DNA of 64,000 nucleotides, taken from assembly GCA_026874595.1 (NCBI GenBank), contig CM049306.1:44334019-44398018 (forward strand), given 5' to 3'. Under the pieces are notes generated by a model that was given only the letters and a program-made list of their open reading frames with translations, was not told where the DNA came from and searched no databases. The position numbers were made by a program, and so were the translations under genes. This DNA is from Sipunculus nudus (lineage: Eukaryota > Annelida > Sipuncula > Golfingiida > Sipunculidae). Shown piece after piece: positions 47,051-58,330 of the stretch (positions within the stretch are counted from its first letter, which is position 1; each line of letters starts with the position of its first letter).

Positions 47051-49572
47051 ACAAGTGACTCATGGGTCATGACGCTCAGCCGACTGACATGTTGACAATA
47101 TGTCCTTGCATAGGGAACTAATTAAGATAATTAAGGTGGCACCATCATTCATGCAAGTTAAGTTTATTAAGACGCATAAACACACCAAATTGTAGGACAA
47201 TCTATTCACCCATTCCTGAGAAATCTCGCAATTTGTGTGTTTTTTTGCATTATTTCTGGGGTCTTCTAACATGCCGCATAAATTAAAAAATATGAGTTAT
47301 AGACACCTATAATTTCAAGTTTGCAAGGAGACTTATTATTGACCTCCCTGGATGTCAAATCAGAAGATTCTAGGTCCAATGGTTATGATTTTTGCACTGC
47401 TTTTGTTTAAAACTTTAAATTGTTTCGAGGGCAGTTTTGAGAGCCATAGCTCAATTAGTATGGGTAAGAGAGACCTAATTCAGGTTTCCTTGAAGACTTT
47501 TCATGGACCTTCAAGGATGTCAAGTTGAAAGATTCTAGGTCTAGTTAATATGATTTGTGCCCTGTTAACAGGTGACCTCATATCCTTGATCAATATCAAT
47601 GCAAAGAATCATGGTGATCAATGCATTAGTTGTTCGGATACTTGAGCTTTTGTTTCCATTTTTCCATTACTCTGGGGGTATTTTAGAGTTTTTGGGTAAT
47701 AGAGACCTAATTTTAGGTTTCCTAAGAGACTTTTCATGGGCCTCCTTGCATGTTAAGATAGAAGATTCTAGTTCCAGCAGTAACAATTTGTGCCCTGTAA
47801 ATAGATGACTGCATCTTTAAAGGTCTAAAAAAATAGAGAAAAAATTTTAAAAAAAATTCAGGTGACGCCACCTGTCTGCAGAAGCTGATGAAACACTCCA
47901 TGAACAATATACATGCAAAGAATCATGGTGATCAATGCATAATTTGTTCAAATGCCTGAGCTTTTGTATGAAATTTGCCATTATTCTAGGGGGTACTTTG
48001 GAGCCCCATAGCTGGGAGATTATGGGTAACAGAGACCTAATTTCAGGTTTCCAAGGAGATTTTTAATGGATCTCTCTGCATGTTAAGTAAAAAGATTCTA
48101 GATCCAGGGGTTACGATTTGTGCCCTGCTAACTGATGACCACATCTTTAAAGGTCTCAAAAGAGAGTAAAAAAATTATTAAATAAAAAAAAATACAGTTG
48201 GCGCGACCTGTCTACAGATACTGATGAAACACTCCATGATCAATTTCTATAGAAAGAATCATGGTGATCAATGCATTATTTGTTCAGATTCTTGAGCTTT
48301 TTCTATGAAATTTCCCATTATTCTGGCAGGTATTTAGCAGCCCCATAGCTGGAAGAATATGGGTAACAGAGACCTAATTTCAGGTTTCCAAGGAGATTTT
48401 TCATGGCCCTCTCTCGATTTCAAGTTAGAAGATTCTTGGTCCAGGGGTTACGATTTTTACCATGTTAAAAATGACACCATCTTTAGAGGTCTCAAAAACA
48501 GAGAAAAAAATCGTAAAAATAAAAAATATACAAGTGGCGCTTCCAGTCTGCAGAAACTGATGAAACACTCCATGATCAATATCCATGCAAAAAATCATGG
48601 TGATCAATGCAATAGTGTTCAGATACTTGAGCTTTTCTATGAAATATTCAACTGTTCTGGGGGGGGGGGGGGGTACTTCACAGCCCAATAGCTGGAAGAA
48701 TATGGGTAACAGAGACTTAATTTAAGGTTTCCAAAGAGGTTTTTCATTGACCTCTCAGGATTTCAAGTTAGAAGATTCAAGAACCAGCGGTTACAATTTA
48801 TGCCCTGTTAACAGATGACTGCATCTTTAAAGGTCTCAAAAATAGAGAAAATAATTATTAAAAATATTTAAAAAATACAGGTGGCGCCACCTGTCTGCAG
48901 AAACTGAGGAAACACTCCTTGATCAATACCCTTGCAAAAAAATCATGGTGATCAATGCATTAGTTGTTCAGATACTTGAGCTTTTCTATGAAATTTGCCA
49001 TTATTCTGGGGGGTACTTCGGGGCCCAATAGCTGGAAGAATATGGGTAACAGAGACTTAATTTGAGGTTTCCCATGAGATTTTTCATTGTCCTCACTGGA
49101 TGTGAAGTAAAAAGATTCTAGGTCCAGAAATTACGATTTGTGCCCTGTTAACAGATGACCACATCTTTAAAGGTCTCAAATATAGAGGAAAACAATTGTA
49201 AAAAATCGAAAAAATACAGGTGGCGCCACAAATCAGCAGAAACTGATGAAACACTCCATGATCAATATCCATGCAAAGAATCATGGTGATATAATGCATT
49301 AGTTATTCAGATACTTAAGCTTTTGTATGAAATTCTCCATTATTCTAGGGGATACTCTGGAGCCTCATAGCTGGGTGAATATGGGTAACGGAGACGTAAT
49401 TTCAGGTTTCCAAGAAGATTTTTCATGGACCTCTCTAAATGTCAAGTAAGAAGATTCTTGGTCCAGCTGTTACGATTTGAGCCCTGTTAACGGACAGACA
49501 CCAGGACGACCGGACGGACGACGGACAAAGAGTGATAGCTTAAGCTCAGATGACTTACAGTCAGCTGAGCTA
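47051..49572 (+). mobile_element. Pearl/HINE-like element inserted in repeat unit 2
   Basis: Head AAGTGACTCATGGGTCATGA then CGCTCAGCCGACTGAC; seven tandem core units of about 340 bp (GGGTAACAGAGACC-like motif near 47465, 47692, 48024, 48360, 48706, 49043, 49383; GGTGGCGCCACC or relics near 47867, 48190, 48533, 48880, 49218); tail with GGACGGACGACGGAC and a 12-bp-stem hairpin (AGCTCAGATGAC, loop TTACA, GTCAGCTGAGCT) directly before terminal AA. The neighbouring unit 3 shows the uninterrupted site at about 52590. No target duplication is obvious, as expected of Helitron/Helentron-type insertion. Confidence 0.75.
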
Positions 49573-51397
49573 ATAAAAAACTGGCGATATTCACTTTCGG
49601 AATGTTAGATTATACTCAAAAATGGAAGTCTAGCTATTTTTAAATCGAAGTTAACGAAAAAATGTACCCATAATTTTTTCGTATTTTACGGTTTTCAACA
49701 GAAAGGCCATTAAGAAAACTATATTTCTATACTGCTTATACAGCAGATAACAATAACTTGTGTTCTTACTCGGTATATCTGTTCGCTGAGAGCACAAAAG
49801 TATTTCGCCTGCTCTCCATGGACCACATGAAAGAAACACAAACTGGTGAGGGATTGTTCTTTATAGGATAAAAAAGATGGTGTATGATATTGGTATTTGA
49901 TGATGTCTAGGGATCTGAGCCATGTCTGACTCCGAGTGTTTATCAACTCCAGATAGACCAGATCTCTGGGGTACAGGTTCTGCATCGTCGGTTAAGGAAA
50001 CAGACAGATGAATGTTTATATATTGCATATTCTCTGTTCAAAATTAAGAAAAAAAAAGATTGTTGACAAACTAAGAATATGTTCGGCTGTACGCAAAATT
50101 CCAGTCCAGACAGTAAAAATTTTTTGTTATTTCAATTATTTTAAAGTTGCAGATGACACCACTACAGCTTTAAAAAAATGAGTAAATAATTAAAATATAT
50201 TCAGCTATACGTAGAATTGCGGTCCAGATAGATACGCTCTAATCCTTTTAAACCATTATCTTTTCCCTTGTTCTAAAAAAAGCTTCAGAAGACGCGTTAA
50301 CAAATAAATAATTTACACGTTATTCCGATTCAAAAATAGTTTGGTAACGAGTAAAGTATATTTTCAGCTGTACGAGAATTCAAGTCCAGAATTAAAAAAT
50401 TTTCTTCTTTTTTTTTCTTGTTGTGAAAATGTTGCAGATGGCACCACTCTACACATTCGAATTTATATGGTATTCAGATTCGAATTGTATGATCTTATTA
50501 CAGAGTTCACATCCTTTACCCATGCCAAAACCACAAATCCAGGCTCTCCATCTTAACATCTATAGACATCACCAATTATATCACCCTGGCCACTACATAT
50601 CATCCATTTTCCTTTAAACAATTACAACAACATAGTTGAATAAAATGTATTATCCTCTTATATATTGAAGCAGATTGACTTTATCATATGTCATCTACCA
50701 GTATCATGTCAAATGTTTACATATATTCTCCTTATATACTCTATGCCGGGAGGGGAAAATCGCTTATCGTCAGCCGAGGCTGCAGAGATTTAATTTGCAG
50801 ATCCCCCGTGTGACGTCATGCAGATTGGGACTATTTTTTCATTTATGTTTTGCACGTTTTTATTTAAATAAAAAGTAATTTACTTATTTTCTTTTTTCGT
50901 TTTTTTTTGTAATCTGTGTTTAATTTACATACTTCTGAAATCATTGTTGTCATTATCACCCCCCTGCATACATGCGCAGAACCTGGAGAACCTTTTGATA
51001 TGTATTTTCATTTGAATACATAAGTATTTAAATACAGCAGAATAACAAAAATTATTAGAGTTAGACAGTCAGATTTTGCATTTGAATTTGAAATCGGGTT
51101 TTATATATATGAACAAACACTGTCAATTTAGATCTGGTACAAATGTAACAAACTGCATCTGCCCTCTCAGTTCAAATTAAAATCAGTTTCAGTGAGCGGT
51201 GCCTGGTCTAAGTACCTAATTTATCAAAAACTCGTATATTTGAACGCAAATAGGCGAATACATCACGATGTGTCCGTTTGTAATTAAATTAATGACTCCC
51301 ACACACATCACTTACGCCAATTCAGAGATAATAGAAATTCTTTATTAACCCTGCGCGAAAATAATATATTTTCAGTTAAAAAAAGGTCCCTGAAAAA

Positions 51398-51630
51398 AGG
51401 CCTGTTCACAACGAACGCTGCGCTGCGCAGCTCTGCACCCAGCTGTGCTGCACTGCGCTACAGTAAAATGTTAAGTACAAAGCGCTGCAAAGCATAGCTG
51501 ATTAAAGTTGAACTTTCTCCGTTTTGCAGCACCGCAAAAATGCCAAACCGTTTATTCAGCCGTTTATTCATTAATTCCGTAAAGTATTTGCTGCGCAGCG
51601 CAGCGTTCGGATAGCTGGTCCTTATAATAC
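51398..51630. mobile_element. MITE two (unit 2 copy)
   Basis: Ends GGCCTGTTCACAACGAACGC and the inverted GCAGCGTTCGGATAGC; same position relative to flanking blocks as at 46028 and 56855. Confidence 0.6.
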
Positions 51631-54535
51631 AGGTTTAATTAATATTCCATGGCACTTTGAACACCATCTTCCACGCGGGGTTTGCGATCCCATATCGGAC
51701 GCTTTTTTAATTTATTGAATGAATAGAGCCCAATGGGTCATTGAGATGTTTTTGTTAGAAATGTTTCGGAACAGCTAAAAAAGGCCAGGATTGGTAAACA
51801 AATACGAGGGAAATTGCAGACATGCGCAGCGGTATTCATCCTTTTTTTAAGATAGTAAATTGGCGATCTTATGACGATCTATCTTTTAATGACGATATGA
51901 CGATCTTTCTTTTAAAGCACAGTTGCGATTCCCTTAAGAAAATTTATTCTAATCGGTTAAACAATGGACACTCATAGGAATAAATTCACCTCCATCGTAA
52001 TACTTCCTCTATCCAACATCTGCCATTGTAATAGGTTGTCGCTATTTGAAAGCCCCAATCACTTCCCTGCCAGTGCTTAAGCTTCTCAGACGGATTTAAG
52101 GTAATTGTATGAATGGTGGTAGCATCCTAATTTGTTATTCCAACGTTATCAGAATTTGTCGCATATTTTTTATTTATGACTTTTAAGGGTAATAGAAGTA
52201 ATCTCCTCCCAATCAAGGTTGACCACGTCAGAGTATATGATCATTTGTATCATCATATCTCGTACACAGGTTTGTGACTCCCTGGATAGCAAATGGTTCG
52301 CCCCGAAGGCAATAAAAATACACTAGTGAGGGTTGTATATTAGGTACGCATTTAGGAAATGTGGTACACACAACGAAGGCGCGTCCGACTTTTAACTTAA
52401 TATCTCCAGCTGCGTCTTTCCTCGGAAGCTAGGACGTCACATACATACACAAACATATAAGTCTGACGTAGTACACACCTCCGTGCGCATGCAACGGACA
52501 ACCACGAACATAACAGTTGCATTATAATAAGACCTATCGGGCTGGTCCCGTCCATACAACACCATTTGCACTCTGCGGTATTTTTTTAAAACATAAAAAA
52601 CCGATGATATTCAGTTTCGGAATGTTAAATTAAATTAAAAAAAAATGGAAGTCTAGCTATTTTTAATTCAAAGTTAACGAAAAAATGTACCCAAAATTTT
52701 TCGTAATTTACGGTTTATAACAGGAAGGCCATCAAGAAAGATAAATTTCTATACTGCGTATACAGCACATGAAAGAAACACAAAAACAAACTGGTGACGG
52801 ATTGTTCCTTATAGGATAAAAAAGATGGTCTATGATATTCTTACTTGATGATGTCTAGGGATCTGAGCCCTGTCTGACTCCGTGTGTATATCAACTCCAG
52901 ATAAACCAGATCTCTGGGGTACAGGTTCTGCATCGTCGGTTAAGTGAACAAAAGATGAATCCCTACATAAGTCTTTGTTATATATTGCATATTCTCAATT
53001 GAAACTAAGAATATGTCCGACTGTACGCAGAATTCCAGTCTAGACAGTTAAAATTTTCTTTTTTTTCGTAAAAAAAACTGCAGATAACACCACTACAATG
53101 AGAATTTATATGTTATTCAGATTTTTTAAATATTTGTAAAAAATTAGGAAGATATTCAGCTCAACGTAGAATTCCAGTCCAGACAATGAACTTTAACTTT
53201 CATCTTTTGCCTTGCCTTAAAACAGCTGCAGATGACACCATTACAAATAAAAATTGTACACGTTATCCAGATTCTAAATGGGTTTGGGTAATGGTTAAGT
53301 ATATGTTCAGTTGTACGGAGAATTCCAGTCCAGAAAGTTAAAGTTTTCTTTTCTTTTATTTTTTTTCTTGACGTAAAAAAATTGCAGATGACACCACTAT
53401 ACACATTATAAACCATATGTTATTCAGTTTTAAATTGTAAGTTGTTATTACATAGTTTTACCAGATGGCGTTTACCAAATGCCAAAGCCACATATCGAGG
53501 CTCTACATCCTAACATCTATAGACCTCCACAGTTATATCGCCCTAGCCACTACATTTCAGCCATTTTCCTTTAAACAATTACAGCAAGAGAGTTGAATAA
53601 ATGAATTATCCTCCTATATATTGAAGCAGATTGTCTTTATCATATGTTATCTACCAGTATCATGACAAATGTTTACATATATTCTCCTTAATGAAGGAGA
53701 TAAGCACGCCTCACTGAGTTTATGTATAAAACCCAGACTCTCATGTCTGATCTACTGCATCCGTGATTCTTCAAGAGACTTCGTGCAGACGACGTTCTCG
53801 AGACCTGAAAGCGTGAAAGTTTGTCTCCAGACGGCCTGCGAGACGCAAAGATTCCTACGTATATTTGACCTGAATTATGAAAGGGGAATAAAGAATATAT
53901 TTATCTCCTTGACCAAGCATACAGTCTCCAAAGGTATTTTTTCTTTCACCCTCGTGTTTCCCTGACTTATGTTTGTAAGACTTATTATAGTTTTCCATAT
54001 GCATAAGAGAACACAGATAAGTTAGGGTTATGTTTTTGGTTCGCTTTTGGGAAATGTGGCACACACAATGAAGACACGTCTGACTTTTAATGGCTCCAAC
54101 TGTTTTTTCCCCGGAAGGAAGAAGACTTATTATGTAAGACTTAATATTGTTTTCCATATGGAGTCGCTTTCAGCCTATAATTTGATAGGCCCTCCCTCTG
54201 TTATCTCAGTGGTACAACTTTATGCGATCTTGGGAAATCTGTTAGGAGAACATCAAATGAATTGCATCAAGCATTTCAAGTGAATACGATCACTATATTT
54301 TTCAATTACGTTTCAAAGCATAGAGTTTAAAATGAAAATGGTATTTAATCACACTCGGATTTCTCAAGAATTGTTCATTTGTATTAAAAAATAATAATTT
54401 CGAACCACCAAAATGCAAAGGCTTTGGTTAAAACAAATAGCAAAATTTGATGTAATAATAAAATTGGAACAACCTGAAGCTCAACATGTAAAGCATTAAT
54501 TTGTTTTTTAGTCGTTAATCATTTGCTTTTTACAC

Positions 54536-54538
<3 letters not shown>

Positions 54539-54576
<38 letters not shown>
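54539..54576 (+). repeat. (TTA)n microsatellite
   Basis: About 12 units inside triplication unit 3; an ATA-type relic lies in the equivalent part of unit 1 near 43935. Confidence 0.95.
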
Positions 54577-54577
<1 letters not shown>

Positions 54578-55079
54578 ATTTTCTTAGTTGTGCTACACAT
54601 CAGGTGCTTGACACCCAAATTCCGTATTGGCAATTAATGATACCTTATCTTATCTTAAAAGCAAAATATGTGTGCGTGTGTGAGATGATGTGTGTAACAG
54701 TGATGTAGGCCTCAGGTCCACTTTTTATGGACTCGGACTTGGACTCGAGGGTCTTGGATCGGACTCGTACTCGGACTCGGAGGTAAGGACTAGAGTCCCA
54801 TAGAAATAAAACTGTCACACATTATAAAAAAATTATGTATTTGTGCAAGCTACTAATAGAATATCACAAAACAATAACACTATTTATCCTTAACCTTGCT
54901 CAGCATCGAAAGCTATAAATGCTTGTTAGAAACCATTATGGTAAAATTATGTGTAACCTTATATGTATTGGACACGGACTTGGACATGGGTTACAAATGA
55001 CTCGGCCTCGACGAAGGTAGATTTGCAATCGAATCTTAAGGACTCGAATGTGGACTCGAGTGGCCTTGACTCGGACTCG

Positions 55080-55428
55080 ATAGGCCTTGACTCGAACTTG
55101 GACTCGAGAGGCCTGGACTCGGACTTGAACTCGAGTGGCCTGTACTCTGACTTGGACTCGAGTAGCCTGGACTCTGACTTGGACTCGAGTAGCCTGGACT
55201 CGGACTTTGACTCGAGTAGCCTCGACTCTGACTTGGACTCGAGTAGCCTGGACTCGGACTTGGACTCGAGTAGCCTGGACTCGGACTTGGACTCGAGTAG
55301 CCTGGACTCGGACTCTAGTAGCCTGGACTCGGGCTTGGACTCGAGTAGCCTGGACGCGGACTTGGACTCGAGTAGCCTGGACGCGGACTTGGACTCGAGT
55401 AGCCTGGACTCGGACTTGGACTCGGACA
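55080..55428 (+). repeat. 27-bp minisatellite
   Basis: About 13 units of TAGCCTGGACTCGGACTTGG plus ACTCGAG, with point changes and one shorter unit near 55310. The period is a multiple of three, so long frames stay open on both strands; these are not genes. A looser version of the same wording occurs at 44190-44650. Confidence 0.9.
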
Positions 55429-55499
55429 CGGGTGGTTTGGCCTCGACTACATCACTGGTGTGTGTTCATTATATAGTCTATGTCTAAAGTTGTTGAAAC

Positions 55500-55713
55500 C
55501 CTAACACAGAACGAAGCGCCCACCTGCAAAAAAAAAAAAAAAAAAAAAAAATGTTGAGTAGGCTTCATAAAAATAAAATGGACTGTCCACACGAAACAAT
55601 GCGCTGCAATGCAAACCTAAAAAAAGTTCAATTTTATCCGCTTTTCAGCGTTGCAGAATGGTTAATTAAAGTACAGTATAGATTTTTGCAGCGTTCAGTG
55701 TGACCGGGCTTTA
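55500..55713. mobile_element. MITE one (unit 3 copy, damaged left end)
   Basis: Right end GCAGCGTTCAGTGTGACCGG intact; left end mutated (CTAACACAGAACGAAGCG). Contains a 24-base poly-A run (55528-55551). Confidence 0.55.
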
Positions 55714-56851
55714 ATTCAGTGGGACAAAATACAAATGCGGTATTATTGATTTGACTCATGCCTCAACAACTTCTCTTAACTACATTATATCCCCCGAACT
55801 TAAAAGTATAGACAATCGAAAAAGCTTACATCAATATATCATCAATCATTTCATACCCACCTTCATCTTCTCGTATCAGACAATGTCAACGACAGGCCGC
55901 GGATTAAACTTTCAATGCAAAAATAAAAAGAGAGATAAAAGAATGAGAATGAATTCTTCTCGGCTTTAACCCTTATCATTAGCACAATTCGAAGCAATCA
56001 CAACCTTGCTTGCCTGTTAAAACCCCCGTTATCATTCCTCGCGCAAAGTTAAATTAGAAATTTTCCAACCCGCTGCAGAATCCTAAAGAAAGGTATTTTA
56101 ACATGATGCTTTGTACTCAGGTCAGTTATTTTTTTTTTGTCGCATAGATTTTAGGTAACCTTCATAGTATCCGCGGTTACTCTCTATGCCGGGAGGGGAA
56201 AATCGCCAGTCGTCTGCCGAGGCTGCGGATATCTAATTTGCAGATCCCCCCCCCCCCCCCCCGTGTGACGTCAGTCAGGTTGGGACTAATTAATTTTTTT
56301 TTTCTGTTTTGCACATTTTTATATATATAAGAAGTAATTTACTTTATATCTTTTTTCGTTTATTTGTTATCTGTGTTTCATTTATAGACTGGTGACAATC
56401 TTTGTTGTCATTATCAACCCCCTGCATACATGCATTGAACCTAGAGTCGTGGTGATTAATATTTTCATTTGTAAACATTTGTATTTAAAAACAGCAGAAT
56501 AACAATTATTTTTATTTGAGTCAGACCCTCAGTTTTTGCATTATCATTTGAAATCTGGATTTTATTCATTTGAACAAACACTGTCGAGTAAGATATAGTA
56601 CTAATGTAACAAACTAGCTCTGCCCTGTCAGTTCACATTTAAAATCAGGACATTCATGAGCAGTGCCTGGTCTAAGTACATCTTTTATCAAAAACTCGTA
56701 TTTGAACGTTAATAGGTCAATTCATGAGGATGTGACCGTTTGTAATTAAATTTATGAATCCAGGACACATCACTCACGCCAACACAGAGATATTAGGAAG
56801 TCGTTATTAACCCTGCGCGAAAATAAAATATTTTCAGTTTTAAAGTCCCAG

Positions 56852-57033
56852 GGATAAAGGCCCGTTCACACCAAACGCCGCGCTGCGCCGCTCTGCAGCG
56901 CTGCAAGCAAAACTGGAAAAAAATCAACTTTCTCCGCTTTGCAGCGCCACAAAAATGTCAAGCCGTTAATTCTGCCATTTTTGCAGTATAGTATATAGCT
57001 GCAGAGCGGAGCGTTCGGTGTGGCCGGGCCTTT
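56852..57033. mobile_element. MITE two (unit 3 copy)
   Basis: Ends AAGGCCCGTTCACACCAAA and the inverted AAGGCCCGGCCACACCGAA, about 182 bp, flanked by TA on both sides, which may be the target duplication. Confidence 0.7.
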
Positions 57034-57639
57034 AATACAGTTAAATTAACTTTCTATTCCATTCCACGAACTTTGAACACTATCTTCCGCACAGGGTTTG
57101 CGTTCCATATCGGACGCTGTTTTGATTTGTTTAATGAATTGAGCCCAATGGCCCTTAAAGATTTATTTGTAAAAATATTGTGGAACAGGTAAATAAAGCT
57201 AGGGTTGGTAAACAAAGGCTTTATATATGAGCCTGGATTCGACAGGGGCTGAATCATTTCCAGGTCGCTGGTTGGTTGTTGGATGTTGGAATCTCGCGGG
57301 TATATATTCTCGCGACACGGGCCGATAAAGCTGATTTTTATGGAAAATTAATGGGGGATACGGTGGGTGCCCAATATAATACTCCTTTAGTCCTAGAGAC
57401 GAAAGTAGGCATTTAGTCTCGTTATTTCGAGGTCAGCAGTGTAATAACGTTCATGCTGACTACATGTTTGTTACCACGACAAGGACCTAGAACTTTCAAG
57501 AGGTTGGCGAACTTTATATCTCCCCCACTAAGCCGGCAGTGAGCTCATCTTTACGTAACAAGTTGTGTCTTGGAATGCCAATCACACTGCCCTGTTTCTA
57601 TAAAGAAGTTATTTTATTTAACCCTCCAACCGTGGTCCG

Positions 57640-57725
57640 GTGGAACCTAGGCAGCCGAGGGGTAAAACGTTCGTCTCTCACCTCTGGCTCACCGACAGTT
57701 GATGCCCGGCCTAGCTGTAAAAGTT
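57640..57725 (+). mobile_element. Possible decayed SINE head
   Basis: AGCCGAGGGGTAAAACG resembles an A-box region and ACAGTTGATGCCCGG a mutated B box at suitable spacing. Too degenerate to be a tRNA gene. Confidence 0.25.
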
Positions 57726-58305
57726 GTAGTTGCCCGTTCAAGGAAGGTTTCCGCGCCCCCTACAGACTACCGAAAGCTACCACATGAGCTGTGGAGAGTG
57801 CCGCCATTATAATCATCTGTACAATCCATGCAAAATAAATTACTTTAATATTATTTAGGACGGGTATACAGCGGTTGATGAGTCTTTCTAATATCTATAT
57901 TCATATTAAAATAAAAAATGTTGGTGGCTGGACTTACTTAGGCCAACGCGAGTGCAAAACCATCGAATTTATTATTTTTTTCTTCTGTCATTTCTTTTTC
58001 TCCGGTATTGATTTCCAATATGGCTGATATTCAAAAGCTGAAATGTTTTGCTCAATAGAAGTCCTAAGTCACAGATTTGCACCTGATATTAATTTCTTAA
58101 CTTGACCTTATTTACAAAGATGGATCAATCGATAATCAATCCCCTATTTTCGCTAAGTTGCTCAACGGGGCATCCAGTCCTTTCTGTTATTCACCGTTTT
58201 CAACAACTATCGTTATTGACCGACTTATGTTGAGAATCGCTCAATATTAATTTCATTATGTTTTATTAACATGTTTATATGTTGACTAGCTCAATGTTGG
58301 TAATA

Positions 58306-58330
58306 TATTTATATATATATATATATATAT
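58306..58330 (+). repeat. (AT)n microsatellite
   Basis: Short AT run. Confidence 0.9.

Larger units (their letters stand above)
46515..51820 (+). repeat. Tandem triplication, unit 2 (interrupted and deleted)
   Basis: The head (46520-47050) matches unit 3 up to a TTTTTTAAAC site, where the pearl/HINE-like element (47051-49572) is inserted. Homology resumes at about 49573. At about 50735 the text jumps from CATATATTCTCCTTAT straight to ACTCTATGCCGGGAGG, removing about 2.6 kb present in units 1 and 3, including the CTCGGACT array and MITE one. MITE two remains (51398-51630). Confidence 0.85.
51820..57205 (+). repeat. Tandem triplication, unit 3 (most complete, about 5.39 kb)
   Basis: Contains every block: head (51822-52300), the segment missing from unit 1 (52400-53020), the three subrepeats (53020-53430), the spacer, block d (53695-54160), a (TTA)n run (54539-54576), the CTCGGACT array (54700-55440), MITE one (55500-55713), the CTCTATGCCGGGAG block (56185) with a 15-base poly-C, MITE two (56850-57033) and the closing block. 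Homology stops near 57205 after GGTTGGTAAACAAA. Confidence 0.85.

Noticed and set aside
47599-49299. Several frames of 68-110 codons on both strands
   Set aside because: Same reason: tandem core of the inserted element.
47051-49572. CRISPR-like array
   Set aside because: Unit length of about 340 bp without short identical repeats and unique spacers; a eukaryotic element core explains it.
49719-49985. Protein-like minus-strand frame starting MQNLYPRDLVYLEL
   Set aside because: The unit 3 counterpart (about 52740-52935) breaks at a stop after about 30 codons and the shared part shows amino-acid changes as readily as silent ones.
54959-55487. Long frames on both strands (156 and 174 codons)
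   Set aside because: They are produced by the 27-bp minisatellite; composition is pure repeat and neither strand has a start or splice context.
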